Shown: positions 17,876 to 27,228, counted from the stretch's first letter. The stretch: 64,000 nt of DNA from Pantoea ananatis LMG 2665 (GCF_000710035.2 NZ_JMJJ01000005.1:682001-746000); one strand, 5' to 3'. Numbers and translations are program-made. The notes: a model not told the origin generated them from the sequence alone.

Positions 17876-18517
17876 TTAAAAAGCCCGCCTGAATGTCAGG
17901 TTATAGCGAAAGGCGCCGGTGAGCGGATGGATGCCTGCCTTGAGCGGCAGGATGCCGTGATAGCGCAGTCGCGAAGGCCCGCCCCACACCACCACATCGC
18001 CATGTTCCAGCAAAACCCGCTGTGCATGGTCGCCCCGCTCAAAGCCACCAAACTGAAAAACCGCCGCCAGGCCCAGTGACACTGAAACGATGGGCTGGCG
18101 TAAGTCTTTTTCATCCTTGTCCTGATGCAGCGTCAGCTTAGCGCCGGGTTCGTAGCGGTTAACCAGGCAGGCATCCGGATTGAAGCCCGGGAAGCCGGCC
18201 TCTTCAGCCGACTGCTGCGCTAGCCGGCGAAACGCATCCGGCATTGCCGGCCACGGACGTTGACTGCTGCTGTCCTGTTCACTGTATCGGTAGCCGCGCG
18301 CATCTGTCGACCAGCCGAAGTCCCCACAGTTGGTCATCGCAACGGACATGCGATGTCCGCCCGGCGTGATGCGGTGCTCAAACGGATTACATTCTGCTAT
18401 TGCCATCATGGCCTGATACAGATCTTCTGCTTCATCGCGTGCGCGACGGCGTAAAATCACCGCACCATCAGCCAGGGGTTCTTGCCAGGGTGAGGCATCA
18501 CTAAACAGATCCAGCAT
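17876..18517 (-). CDS. alkB: AlkB, Fe(II)/2-oxoglutarate DNA repair dioxygenase
   Basis: A 213-residue protein (E. coli AlkB is 216). The iron ligands fall at the E. coli positions: His131 and Asp133 in 'HQDKDE' and His187 in 'RYHGI'. The 2-oxoglutarate-binding arginines are at 204 and 210 ('FRYNLTFRR'). It removes methyl groups from 1-methyladenine and 3-methylcytosine in single-stranded DNA and RNA by oxidation. It lies 14 bases after apbE and 84 before yojI. In E. coli it is co-transcribed with ada, which is not here, so control by the adaptive response may be lost or act from elsewhere. Confidence 0.97.
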   Translation of the reverse strand: MLDLFSDASPWQEPLADGAVILRRRARDEAEDLYQAMMAIAECNPFEHRITPGGHRMSVAMTNCGDFGWSTDARGYRYSEQDSSSQRPWPAMPDAFRRLAQQSAEEAGFPGFNPDACLVNRYEPGAKLTLHQDKDEKDLRQPIVSVSLGLAAVFQFGGFERGDHAQRVLLEHGDVVVWGGPSRLRYHGILPLKAGIHPLTGAFRYNLTFRRAF

Positions 18518-18531
18518 AGCGCTTCTCTCAG

Positions 18532-19572
18532 TCAGTCAGATGGAATAATAAAAGCAGAGAACTGGGGCGACATCCAGCTGACGAAGCGATCGCCTTCCCG
18601 GGTGATTAAATACACCGCCAGTTTCTCTTTAATCGCCAGCGCTTTGGCTTTTTCAGTACCTAACACCATGAGGCCGGTGTCCCAGCCATCCGCTTCCAGC
18701 GCCGTAGTGGCAATCACGGTCGCTGACACCAGCTTATGGTCAATCGGGCGGCCAGTCGCGGGATCGATAATGTGTGAAAGACGTTTGCCGTCTAGCTCAT
18801 AATAGTTTCGATAGCTGCCAGATGTGCTGATGCCGTGTCCCTGCAGGTCTACCCGCGCCTGCACGGCATTTTCGCGATCGGTCGGTTTCTGAATCGCCAC
18901 CCGCCATGGCTGGTTCTGCGCATTCATCCCGCGGGATAGCACAGCCCCCCCCACCGAGACCAGATAATTGTTAATCCCCTCCTGTTCCATCAGTCGCGCA
19001 AGGTGATCGGTCGCAAAACCTTCTCCCACCGTGGAGAGATCAACATACAAGCCTGGCAGATCCTTCTGTAACCACTGGCCTTCGCCTCCCTGTATGACAC
19101 GTAAATGTTGTAAGCCGGTCAGGGCTTTGGCCGCGGCGATCTGGCTGTCATCCGGAATATGGTTGGGCTGCTTATCGGGGCCAAATCCCCATAAATTCAC
19201 CAGCGGCCCGACCGTGATATCCATGGCGCCCGAGGTTTTTTTGCCGATACGCAGCGCAATCGTCACGATATCAGCCATGTTTTCACTCACCGGCTGAGGC
19301 GTTGTTGCACGGCTCTGATTAAAACGTGACAGCACTGACGTCGGTTTCCACGTCGAGAGTTCCGCATCATCGGCATCCAGTTGTTGCTGGATGCGCTGTT
19401 GTAGTGCCGCTTTGCGTCCAGCCTCCACGCCTGCCAGGCTGACTCGCCACACCGTTCCCATCGTTTTGCCTTCCAGCACCATGGCGTCATGGGCTTTGGA
19501 TGACGTGTCGTCACATCCCATTAACAATGACATTAAAGCCACAAACAGGAGATTTATCTTAAAACGCATCAT
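18532..19572 (-). CDS. apbE: ApbE, FAD:protein FMN transferase lipoprotein
   Basis: A 346-residue lipoprotein with signal peptide and lipobox 'LLMGC' (Cys at about residue 20). Family signatures include 'LEGKTMGTVWRV', 'STWKPTSVLSRFNQS', 'VDLSTVGEGFATDHLARLM', 'YLVSVGGAVLSRGMN' and 'LSHIIDPATGRPID'. In the periplasm it attaches FMN through a phosphoester bond to threonine of subunits such as NqrB/C and RsxG/RnfG. The start is an ATGATG pair with a GGA element. It heads the operon apbE-alkB-yojI on the minus strand. Confidence 0.96.
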   Translation of the reverse strand: MMRFKINLLFVALMSLLMGCDDTSSKAHDAMVLEGKTMGTVWRVSLAGVEAGRKAALQQRIQQQLDADDAELSTWKPTSVLSRFNQSRATTPQPVSENMADIVTIALRIGKKTSGAMDITVGPLVNLWGFGPDKQPNHIPDDSQIAAAKALTGLQHLRVIQGGEGQWLQKDLPGLYVDLSTVGEGFATDHLARLMEQEGINNYLVSVGGAVLSRGMNAQNQPWRVAIQKPTDRENAVQARVDLQGHGISTSGSYRNYYELDGKRLSHIIDPATGRPIDHKLVSATVIATTALEADGWDTGLMVLGTEKAKALAIKEKLAVYLITREGDRFVSWMSPQFSAFIIPSD

Positions 19573-19717
19573 TATTTATCCGTAACAGGTCATCTGTGCA
19601 TATTTCAAAGCACAAACACTAAGTAAAGTAACTTAAACATGGTTGATAAAACTTATTAGGTCGATCACACTGCTACGTTCCGCTCGCTCCTGAGAGCGTC
19701 AGAATAAGGAGTCACAG

Positions 19718-19831
19718 ATGATTTATGTAATCCTTGCCGCTGTGCTGGGCCTGTTCGTATTAGGAAGCTATAAAACATGGCAGCAACGCCGTAATCGCAA
19801 CATGCCAACCACTTACCTGCGCCGTCGTTGA
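19718..19831 (+). CDS. 37-residue single-pass membrane protein
   Basis: ATG at 19718 has a textbook AAGGAG six bases upstream. The product begins 'MIYVILAAVLGLFVLGSY', one hydrophobic helix, and continues with a strongly basic tail ending 'TTYLRRR', so it should sit in the inner membrane with the tail in the cytoplasm. A small hairpin (CGCTC/GAGCG, 19685-19698) lies in the leader. It is divergent from apbE. I do not recognise the family; the ribosome site and composition argue that it is translated. Confidence 0.6.
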   Translation: MIYVILAAVLGLFVLGSYKTWQQRRNRNMPTTYLRRR

Positions 19832-19976
19832 TCGCCCCTGCACCATTTAAGGTCATCAGCCCCCTAATTCGCGCGCCATTGTAGCAAAATCACCTGTTTT
19901 TCCGTGGCTATGAGAGCGGTTGGGCTGGCACGATTCCTGCACCAGAAACCTTAACTGTGTTGCTGAGAGGTGTGGG

Positions 19977-20126
19977 ATGGATAAGTCGGAAACCGTGATG
20001 ACTGCGATGCAAAACTGGCTGAGTTTTGCTGCGTTTACACTTTCAGGTGTGGCATTCGAGGGGGCCAGATATGGCAACGTGATCGTGCCACAGGATGATA
20101 ACGAGCCGGAACACCCGGCAGATTAA
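19977..20126 (+). CDS. possible 49-residue small protein
   Basis: ATG at 19977 has GAGAGG about six bases upstream. The product 'MDKSETVMTAMQNWLSFAAF...' has a weakly hydrophobic middle and an acidic, proline-containing end ('DDNEPEHPAD'). It ends just before the ompC terminator, on the opposite strand. I do not recognise it; the ribosome site is the only support. Confidence 0.3.
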   Translation: MDKSETVMTAMQNWLSFAAFTLSGVAFEGARYGNVIVPQDDNEPEHPAD

Positions 20127-20131
20127 TAAAT

Positions 20132-20155
20132 CAGGGAGCGCACGGGCGCTCCCTG
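20132..20155 (-). terminator. ompC terminator
   Basis: A ten-base GC-rich stem, CAGGGAGCGC with GCGCTCCCTG (one strand read with the loop ACGG), begins seven bases after the ompC stop. In the minus direction it is followed by ATTTATT rather than a long T run. Confidence 0.65.
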
Positions 20156-20161
20156 TGACAT

Positions 20162-21289
20162 TTAGAACTGGTACACCAGTCCTACGCCCACCACGTCATC
20201 GGTATTAATGCCGGCGGCCTTGGTAAAGTCGTTGTCATCGAGTAAGTTGATTTTATAATCAACATAGGTCGACATGTTTTTGTTGAAGTAGTAAGTCGCA
20301 CCCACGTCGACATATTTCTTCAGATTCTGTTTGCCCCAGTTCTGCACATCGGTGCCGCGCGAGTTAACGTACGCCAGAGAAGGACGCAGACCAAAGTCAA
20401 ACTGGTACTGTGCCACTAATTCCCAGTTATCAGCTTTGTCAGCATAGCCGTAGGCCGTGTTTGGCTGATTAGCGCTTGTGCTGTCGCCAAAGCTGATCGC
20501 GTTATAGGCGCGCGTGTACATCGCAGCCAGATAAATGTTGTTAGCATCGTATTTCAGACCACCGGTATAAGCTTCCGCTTTATCTCCGCGACCCAGAATG
20601 CCCGGCGCATTGCCATTTTGGTTGTTGGTACGATCCGACTGGAAGGTTGCCGCACCGATACCGAAACCGGAGCCCAGATCGTAGGTCGTGCTCAGACCCC
20701 AGCCGTCGCCGTTTTCACCCAGCACATCACGCCCGCCGCTTGCTTCCGTTGGGTTATCGTTTTTGCCCTGATACTGAACTGCAAAGTTCCAGCCGTCTAC
20801 CAGACCGAAGAAGCCGTTGTTGCGGTAGGTCGCCATACCGTTGCCACGCTGGAACATAAAGTTGTCTGCGCCATAGGTATCGCCACCAAACTCAGGAAGA
20901 ACGTCAGTCCATGCGCCAATGTCGTAAGCCACACCGTAGTTACGACCGTAGTCGAATGAACCCGCATTGCCGAATTTCAGTCCTGCAAAACCAACACGGG
21001 TGTAGCTGTTTGCCGTACCCTGTGCTTCTGAATTGTTGAGCGCCGCCTGGTATTCCCACTGGCCGTAGCCGCTCAGTTGATCTGTTACCTGGGTTTCACC
21101 CTTAAAGCCAAAACGAACATAAGACTGGTCGCCGTTGGCACCGTCGTTGTCCGAGAAATAGTGCAATCCGTCAACCTTGCCGAACAGGTCTAATTTATTG
21201 CCGTCTTTATTGTATATTTCAGCCGCATTTGCCGAGCCCGCAGCTGCCAGTAATGCCGGGATCGCCAGGGAGAGAATGTGACGCTTCAT
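20162..21289 (-). CDS. ompC: OmpC-type trimeric outer-membrane porin
   Basis: A 375-residue porin with signal peptide '[20 protein letters not shown]' and mature start '[19 protein letters not shown]'. The constriction loop 3 contains the family motif 'PEFGGDT', and the protein ends in 'VGVGLVYQF' with terminal Phe. It forms 16-stranded barrels that let small hydrophilic solutes, including many beta-lactams, into the periplasm. Placement next to micF with an OmpR-type promoter supports ompC rather than ompF. The reading frame is intact, so there is no sign of porin loss. Confidence 0.96.
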   Translation of the reverse strand: MKRHILSLAIPALLAAAGSANAAEIYNKDGNKLDLFGKVDGLHYFSDNDGANGDQSYVRFGFKGETQVTDQLSGYGQWEYQAALNNSEAQGTANSYTRVGFAGLKFGNAGSFDYGRNYGVAYDIGAWTDVLPEFGGDTYGADNFMFQRGNGMATYRNNGFFGLVDGWNFAVQYQGKNDNPTEASGGRDVLGENGDGWGLSTTYDLGSGFGIGAATFQSDRTNNQNGNAPGILGRGDKAEAYTGGLKYDANNIYLAAMYTRAYNAISFGDSTSANQPNTAYGYADKADNWELVAQYQFDFGLRPSLAYVNSRGTDVQNWGKQNLKKYVDVGATYYFNKNMSTYVDYKINLLDDNDFTKAAGINTDDVVGVGLVYQF

Positions 21290-21380
21290 TTTTATTACCC
21301 TCTGTTATGTGCCTTTTATATTTGCCACTGCAAACCGATGGTAATATCGGTCGGCAAACCATTGTTGTTTCATAATGGGT

Positions 21381-21460
21381 AATAATCCATCGTAAAAATG
21401 CTACTAAATTTCCGAAAGTGTTTCATGATCTGTAAAATTTATTGCTATATGTAAATAAAG
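21381..21460 (-). promoter_or_regulatory. ompC promoter with OmpR-type sites
   Basis: Read on the minus strand, the region starts TTTACATATAGCAATAAA and continues through a second TTTACA and a TGAAACA element to GGATTATT. As I remember the E. coli ompC promoter, it has the same elements in the same order (TTTACAT, GATAAAT, GAAACAT, TTAGTATCAT, GGATTATT). OmpR-phosphate binding at these tandem sites is inferred from that similarity. Confidence 0.6.
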
Positions 21461-21559
21461 GGGAACTTATTAGCCGCACGGAGTGATAAAAAATAAAGCA
21501 CAAAATGACAACCGCGTTGAAAATAATAGCTATCCGAATGATTTTAGTGGGAATAATCC

Positions 21560-21603
21560 TAAGCACTCAATGGTAAAACTTATTATTCGCCAGCCAATAT
21601 ACT
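21560..21603 (+). promoter_or_regulatory. micF promoter with candidate Mar/Sox/Rob box
   Basis: GCACTCAATGGTAAAAC (21563-21579) fits the marbox pattern GCAC-N8-AAA and resembles the site in front of E. coli micF. TATACT at 21598-21603 is a good -10, eight bases before the predicted RNA start. The -35 is weak, which fits an activator-dependent promoter. Confidence 0.55.
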
Positions 21604-21610
21604 TACTCCC

Positions 21611-21700
21611 GCTATCATCATTTATTTCTTATCTTCATTCACCCCGAATGATTTTTTTTTACCCTTATATATCGCCGGGCTTATTGCCCGGCTTTTTTTT
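21611..21700 (+). ncRNA. micF: MicF small regulatory RNA
   Basis: The 5' end GCTATCATCATT matches the E. coli MicF seed that pairs with the ompF ribosome-binding region. The middle is AT-rich with pyrimidine runs for Hfq, and the end is a GCCGGGC/GCCCGGC hairpin (21674-21692) followed by eight Ts. The length of about 90 matches the 93-base E. coli RNA, and the gene is divergent from ompC, as in E. coli. MicF represses ompF translation, and in E. coli also lrp, under osmotic, heat and oxidative stress. The seed and terminator are clear; the central part has diverged. Confidence 0.85.
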
Positions 21701-21875
21701 GCCTGAACTTTGTCTGTATTGCCTTAGAGAGTTGAATAGCCGGGATAGCTGCGGGATTCTTCACCGTATTTATGGGTTTATTTCGCGTAATATACCGCCT
21801 CAGCAGGTAAACTTCAGCGGCTAATTTATCACGCAGAGTAACTAAAATACGTGACGTCAGAAAACGTGGGCTATA

Positions 21876-23042
21876 TTAGCGTTCACGCATCGATTCTTTG
21901 ACTTTATTCAACGGCTTAAGCAAATAGTCCATGACAGATTTCTGCCCCGTTTTGATCTCCACATTCGCCACCATGCCCGGTACAATAGGAAAGCGTCGTC
22001 CAGCCCTGTTGGTGAGTTCTGCTTTTTGCGTACGCACATAAACCCGGTAGTAATACTGGTCGCGCTTAACTTCATCCTGCAAGGTATCAGGCGAAACGGT
22101 TTCCACCACGCCGGTTAAATCCCCGTAAATGGATGAGTCATAGGCTGTGACTTTCACCACGGCCGCCAGCCCGGGCCGAATATAAGCGATATCACGGGGA
22201 TTGATACGGGTTTCAATCAGTAACTGATCTTCCAGGGGGACGATTTCCATCATTTTTCCGCCGGGTTCGAGCACACCACCTACCGTGGTGACCTGAATAT
22301 CTTTAACGATGCCGCGCACGGGTGAATAGAGCGTGGCGCGCGTCAGCTGATCCTCTTTGCCTGCGGCTACCTGTAGCTGGGCGTCGAGTTCAGCATTGTT
22401 TTTTACCTGCTCCTCATGAGCGCGGACCAGATAGTCGTTACGCGCCTCGTCGATTTTTCCACGCAGATCGCTGACCTGGCGGCGCAGGCGAATCACTTCA
22501 ACCTGCCCCGCTGCGCCTTTTGCCACCAGCGGTTCAGTTAACCGCAGCTCATCCTGTACCAGCCGCAAAGACTGTTGCAGGTTATTGATGGTCTCGGTGA
22601 GGTTACGCCGACGCGATTCATACAGCTGTCTCTCACGCGCCACCAGCTGCGGCTCTTTTTGCGTCTCAGCACTGAATTTAAGTGGAATTCCCGACAGTTC
22701 AGCGTTGAGCCGTTCCGATGAAGCACGCAGCGTGCGAACTCTGGCCTGTACTTCACCAAAGTTGGACTGAAACCGGGTTGGGTCCAGCGTGGCCAGTATC
22801 TGGCCCTTTTCTACAATATCGCCTTCGTGCACGTTGAGCTGCTTAACGATGCCACCGTCCAGGCTGTCAATGACCTGGGCGCGCGTAGATGGCGTAACCT
22901 TACCGGTCCCGACGGTTACCTCATCAAGAATGGCAAAGTGCGCCCAGATCAGGAAAAAGGCCAGCGCCGCCGTACACAACCAGATGATCGCGGAGGTGCG
23001 CCGCTCGTGTCTGGCAAGGTCTTTATCGATGATCACACTCAT
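21876..23042 (-). CDS. bapD-like: HlyD/LapC-type membrane-fusion protein for adhesin secretion
   Basis: A 388-residue type I secretion adaptor: cytoplasmic N-terminus, one membrane segment (about residues 18-38, 'IIWLCTAALAFFLIWAHFA'), a lipoyl half ('IVKQLNVHEGDIVEKGQILATLD'), a long coiled coil (about 105-230) and a beta-barrel end ('IVKDIQVTTVGGVLEPGGKMMEIVP'). It bridges the ABC protein and the outer-membrane factor. Its start overlaps the ABC stop by four bases (ATGA). It is the last gene of the adhesin-export run, in the same order as Salmonella bapABCD. Confidence 0.95.
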   Translation of the reverse strand: MSVIIDKDLARHERRTSAIIWLCTAALAFFLIWAHFAILDEVTVGTGKVTPSTRAQVIDSLDGGIVKQLNVHEGDIVEKGQILATLDPTRFQSNFGEVQARVRTLRASSERLNAELSGIPLKFSAETQKEPQLVARERQLYESRRRNLTETINNLQQSLRLVQDELRLTEPLVAKGAAGQVEVIRLRRQVSDLRGKIDEARNDYLVRAHEEQVKNNAELDAQLQVAAGKEDQLTRATLYSPVRGIVKDIQVTTVGGVLEPGGKMMEIVPLEDQLLIETRINPRDIAYIRPGLAAVVKVTAYDSSIYGDLTGVVETVSPDTLQDEVKRDQYYYRVYVRTQKAELTNRAGRRFPIVPGMVANVEIKTGQKSVMDYLLKPLNKVKESMRER

Positions 23043-25186
23043 ACCGCACCTCCCTGTGTCGCTTCCGGGACGTTCTGAGTGGCGCGCCGCAATATCTGCT
23101 CTTTCGCACCGTCGGCAATAATGCGCCCGTTATCCATCACGACAATGCGATCGACCATCTTCAGCAGAGCGGGGCGATGCGTCACCAGAATCAACGTGCG
23201 TCCACTGATCCAGCCCTGCATTTGACGGATGACATGCTCTTCAAGCTGCTCATCCATGGCGGCCGTTGGCTCATCCAGCAGCACCACCTGCGGCTGGCGC
23301 AGGATCATTCGACTGAGCATGATCATCTGCCGCTGTCCACCTGACAGCCCTCGCCCCCCTTCATTGATCACGCGATCCAGACTGGCCGCATCCTGCTGAA
23401 CCAGCGACAGCGCGCCACTGATCCGTAACGCCTGCAGCATTTCCTGTTCGCTGGCGTGGGGATTGCCGAGCAGCAGATTCTGCCTGAGCGTGCCAAAAAA
23501 CAGCCGCGAATCATGGGACAGCCAGCCAAGCTGGCGGCGCAAATCGGTCGGATCGATATGTGCCATATCCACGCCGTCCACCAGCACTTTTCCCTGGCTG
23601 GCCTGCGCCTGGCCCGCCAGTATTTTTAACAGGGTCGATTTGCCCGCGCCCACCTTCCCCAGAATGGCTATTTTCTCTCCAGGCTTAATGTTCAACTGCT
23701 GCACGTTGAGCACGTTTTTTTCGTTCTCTTCGTCGTAGGTATAGTGCACGTTGCGCAGTTCAAAGTGGCCGGTCAGGGTCGGACAGTGCGCCATGGTGGC
23801 CGACTCGGGTTTATCGAGCGGTTTTTTTAGCAGCTCATCCAGCCCTTTCATCGCGGTTTTGGCGTGCTGCCAACGAGAAAACACCATGGTCAGCTGCATG
23901 AGTGGCGCGATGGTGCGCGAAGAGAGCAGGCTACAGGCCACCAGCGTACCGGTGGTGATTTGTGAATCCAGTACCAGATAAACCCCGAACACCAGCATGC
24001 CCGCGTAGGTCAGTTGCTGCACGGTGGAGGCCCAGCCGGTCAGCCTGGCGCCCCACAGACGTTGCTGATTGCCAATCGAGGCGCTGACCTCGTGGGTTTG
24101 CTCCCACTGGCGTTGAAAGTAAGGCTCGGCCTGCAGCGCTTTGATATCCTCAATGCCTTCTATCGTCTCGACCAGCACGGCATTCCGCAGCGCGCCTTCG
24201 CGCAGCCCGGCTTTTGCCAGACGCGCCATAGGGAACTGCACTAACATCCCCGGAATGATAATGAGCGGAATAGCAGCCAGCGGAATCAGCACCAGCCAGC
24301 CGCCGATAAACGACATGATAAACAGGAACAGAATAACAAAGGGTAAGTCTGCGGCAGCGCCAACGGTGGTTGAGGTCAGTAACTCACGAACCTGATCGAT
24401 TTCACGCAGTTGGGAGATGAAAGAGCCGGTGGATTTAGGCCGTGACTCATTGCGAATATTCATCGCCCGGGCAAACAGCATGGCGGACACTTTCAGATCG
24501 ATGCGTTTCCCCATCAGGTCAGAAACCTGCGTTCGCATCAGGCGAATCAGATATTCAATGGCGGCGGCAATGAGCACGCCGACAAACAGCACCCACAACG
24601 TCTCCTCGGACTGCGCCGGGATAACCCTGTCGTACACCTGCATTGAGAAAAGAATACCGGCGAGTGCCAGGACGTTACTGATTACCGATGCCAGAGATAT
24701 TTCGCCGATTCGCCGGCCCATGCCGCGAAAGTTTTTCCAGAACCAGTGTGGCTCATAGGGCTGCACGAATTCATCAATGCGGGCATCTCTTCCGCGCGCG
24801 GCCACGCCAATCACGCCAATGTCCCCCTGCGCTCTGGAGAGCAGGCTTGCCAGCTCGCCTTCCCGAATGACATCGCCGCCTTCACTAAGCCAGTAGCGCG
24901 CCCCGCCCTTGCCATCAATTTCTTCCAGCACGGCGACGCTGCTATTTTCCATCACCAGCACCACGGGCGTGATGTCCTGCCGCCAGCGCAATTGGTTCTG
25001 CGGCACCATGGTTAAATGGAGACCCAGCAGCCCGCACAGGCGATCCCGCTGCTGCGCCACCGGCAGGTGTTCAAACCAGCGCATTTGCTGGCGAAGCGTT
25101 TTGCCCTCTGCAGGCTTACCGAAGCGTGCCGCCACGCGCAACATCGCAGCAATCCAGTTATCGGTCGTCGGGTTTTGTGCACTCAT
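23039..25186 (-). CDS. bapC-like: type I secretion ABC protein with degenerate C39-like domain (LapB/BapC type)
   Basis: A 715-residue inner-membrane ATPase. Residues 1 to about 140 resemble a C39 peptidase fold but lack the catalytic-Cys motif, so the domain should bind the adhesin without cutting it. The membrane domain (about 165-435) has six segments. The ATPase has Walker A 'LGKVGAGKSTLLKIL', signature 'GLSGGQRQMIMLSRMIL' and Walker B 'QVVLLDEPTAAMDE'. It powers export of the 4597-residue adhesin encoded upstream. It is 26 bases after the TolC-like gene and overlaps the fusion-protein gene. Confidence 0.95.
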   Translation of the reverse strand: MSAQNPTTDNWIAAMLRVAARFGKPAEGKTLRQQMRWFEHLPVAQQRDRLCGLLGLHLTMVPQNQLRWRQDITPVVLVMENSSVAVLEEIDGKGGARYWLSEGGDVIREGELASLLSRAQGDIGVIGVAARGRDARIDEFVQPYEPHWFWKNFRGMGRRIGEISLASVISNVLALAGILFSMQVYDRVIPAQSEETLWVLFVGVLIAAAIEYLIRLMRTQVSDLMGKRIDLKVSAMLFARAMNIRNESRPKSTGSFISQLREIDQVRELLTSTTVGAAADLPFVILFLFIMSFIGGWLVLIPLAAIPLIIIPGMLVQFPMARLAKAGLREGALRNAVLVETIEGIEDIKALQAEPYFQRQWEQTHEVSASIGNQQRLWGARLTGWASTVQQLTYAGMLVFGVYLVLDSQITTGTLVACSLLSSRTIAPLMQLTMVFSRWQHAKTAMKGLDELLKKPLDKPESATMAHCPTLTGHFELRNVHYTYDEENEKNVLNVQQLNIKPGEKIAILGKVGAGKSTLLKILAGQAQASQGKVLVDGVDMAHIDPTDLRRQLGWLSHDSRLFFGTLRQNLLLGNPHASEQEMLQALRISGALSLVQQDAASLDRVINEGGRGLSGGQRQMIMLSRMILRQPQVVLLDEPTAAMDEQLEEHVIRQMQGWISGRTLILVTHRPALLKMVDRIVVMDNGRIIADGAKEQILRRATQNVPEATQGGAV

Positions 25187-25212
25187 TGTTCGCGCCTTTT
25201 AAAACGGGTTGG

Positions 25213-26568
25213 CTATTGCAAAGAAGGAAGAAGATCACCGCTGTTTTTTTGACGATCGATACCCATGATGTCGAGCAGGTTATCGACGGCAGCGGCGTAA
25301 CGGACGGTGGCATCCCACCCGTCATAAAGCGCAGTGATTCGCGCGCTGTCGGCCTGAAACACATCCTGCTCAACGCTAAGCAGATCGTTCAGGCTGCGTT
25401 TACTGAGCCGGTACTCATCGGCATACACGTTGCGCGTATGTTCAGCGCTGGCTAACTGCGCCTCTCCCGCCAGCTGACGCTGCTGAGCACCGATCATATC
25501 GGCGTAAGATGTGGAGGCGTTTTGATTAATCGTGAGTTTGGCTTGCTGTACCGCAGCCTGGGCGGCCAGCCGATCGCCCTCCGCTGACTGGGTTTTGGCA
25601 TTGACGAGACCGCCCTGATAGAGCGGCGCCTCTACCTGAAGCTGGACTTCATCGTCCCAGTATGAGCGGGTATCGTTTTCGTAACGCGTCCGGCCAGCCT
25701 GAACCTTGATGCTGGGCCAGTGACCCGATTGCGCCTGACGGACCCTTTCGCGGGCGGCTTCCTGTTTGTATTGCGCACTGCGCACCGATGCGCTGTTTTC
25801 ATAGGCGATTTTGTCCAGGGTAATTTGCTGTTGTAACAGCGCCTGGGGCAGCTCAGGCAGCGTGGCAGGCACCACGCCAGTCAGGACGGTAAGCTGCGCG
25901 TTGGCAGAACGCAGTTGGGCCAGATACTGTTCACGCGTGGCATGCATGGCGGCGATACGGGTTTCGGCCTGCAGCACATCTGACTGAGAGTTGAGCCCGG
26001 CATCTGCACGCATTTTGGCAATGTCGCGTACGTGCTCCAGCGAGGCGATATTCGTCTGTGCCGTGGCGGCGAGTGCCTGATAACGTTTGACTTCCAGATA
26101 AGACTGTAAGGCCTCTTTAGCCACCTGCGTCATGGCGTCAAATAACCCGAAGCGGTAGGCATCTGACAGGGCATGCTGCTCGTCAATGGCACCGTTAGTG
26201 CGGCCAAAGTCATATAACAGCTGGCTGAGGGTGATTCCGCCGGACCCATTGTTATTCAGACTGCCAGATGAGTCGGTTTGATGTGAGCGCCCCGCGGCCC
26301 CCTGAAGCGATATCTGGGGATACCAGGCGCTTTGCGCGGCACTCAGATCGCCTTCACCAATATGAATCTGCGCCGCCGCCTCGGAAATTTTTGGGTTGCG
26401 TGCGAAGGCTCGAAGGATGGCTTCCCGCAGGGTCAAAATGGCGACCTGCTCTTCGCTGGGTGCTGCGCGCCAGTTGAACTCCGCTTTCGGTAAGGGGGCG
26501 GCAAATGCCGCGGGCAGGACCAGGCCATTCAGGGCGTAAAAAAACAGGGCTAAACGCGCTTTGTTCAT
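25213..26568 (-). CDS. bapB-like: TolC-like outer-membrane factor for adhesin secretion
   Basis: A 451-residue protein with signal peptide (about residues 1-23, ending 'PAAFAAPL') and two outer-membrane-efflux-protein repeats rich in Ala/Gln helices. Signatures are 'REAILRAFARNPKISEAAAQ', 'LSQLLYDFGRTNGAIDEQ' and 'EYRLSKRSLNDLLSVEQDVFQA', the last marking the LapE/AggA branch of TolC relatives. It forms the trimeric exit duct for the adhesin. It is separated from the adhesin gene by about 660 bases with a terminator, so the three export genes may have their own promoter. Confidence 0.95.
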   Translation of the reverse strand: MNKARLALFFYALNGLVLPAAFAAPLPKAEFNWRAAPSEEQVAILTLREAILRAFARNPKISEAAAQIHIGEGDLSAAQSAWYPQISLQGAAGRSHQTDSSGSLNNNGSGGITLSQLLYDFGRTNGAIDEQHALSDAYRFGLFDAMTQVAKEALQSYLEVKRYQALAATAQTNIASLEHVRDIAKMRADAGLNSQSDVLQAETRIAAMHATREQYLAQLRSANAQLTVLTGVVPATLPELPQALLQQQITLDKIAYENSASVRSAQYKQEAARERVRQAQSGHWPSIKVQAGRTRYENDTRSYWDDEVQLQVEAPLYQGGLVNAKTQSAEGDRLAAQAAVQQAKLTINQNASTSYADMIGAQQRQLAGEAQLASAEHTRNVYADEYRLSKRSLNDLLSVEQDVFQADSARITALYDGWDATVRYAAAVDNLLDIMGIDRQKNSGDLLPSLQ

Positions 26569-27164
26569 TATTCATACCAACAGGTTTTCTTATGATCATT
26601 CGATGACGTCCTGGTGATTTCAGTATGTAAAAAAAGCAAGGGCACGATAAGCATCACGCATTTTATTGTTAATTTATTTAATGCGTTCAGTAAAGACCGC
26701 TAAGCGCGAGTTACTATTAATAGTACATACAGAGAAAGTGGTCATGTTAAAAATCACCAATTATCAAATATATTTACTGAAAGGCGATTTTTTAAACAGA
26801 CACCATTCCCTGCCACTACTTAAGATAAAATTAACGACATCGATTTTAAAAAAGTCATATTTCTTACCATTGAGTCACGAGCGGCCGTCAGTCGGAACGC
26901 TGCACTCTCAGGTCCTGGAAGGTCTCGTGATTGTGATTAATGAAGCGGTTGTCAGGCAAGGCGGCATCAAAAGGCGACGATTACGCTTCCTGTCGAACCG
27001 GCGTTAATCTGCCCGTTACTCTGGGTCGGTACAGCGTTACCCGAAGTCAAGATAAAACGGCCTGTTTCATCTATCCGTTAGTGGCCGGATGCCCTCACGG
27101 CGTGCTTACCCCATGCTGACATGTTGCCAGGAAGAGTGGCGGAATGTTGAAAGCCACGTTGCAG
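26569..27164. promoter_or_regulatory. region between adhesin and export genes
   Basis: About 600 bases. The half nearer the export genes (26600-26880) is strongly AT-rich and is the likely promoter region of the TolC-like gene. A plus-strand open frame at 26666-27007 has no ribosome site and unlikely composition and is not called. No repeat or RNA gene was recognised. Confidence 0.4.
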
Positions 27165-27196
27165 AAAAAAGCAGCGGAAGCTTGCGCAACCGCTGC
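27165..27196 (-). terminator. terminator of the giant adhesin gene
   Basis: On the minus strand GCAGCGG pairs with CCGCTGC around a 12-base inner part, followed directly by six Ts. It begins about 32 bases after the adhesin stop. Confidence 0.8.
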
Positions 27197-27228
27197 TGTG
27201 GGTAAGTGCTTAACGTGAATATCGTATG

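Noticed and set aside
17876..19572. Possible hidden ada gene between apbE and alkB
   Set aside because: Only 14 bases separate the two genes.
26666..27007. 113-codon plus-strand frame between adhesin and export genes
   Set aside because: It crosses an abrupt base-composition change, has no ribosome site and no recognisable sequence.
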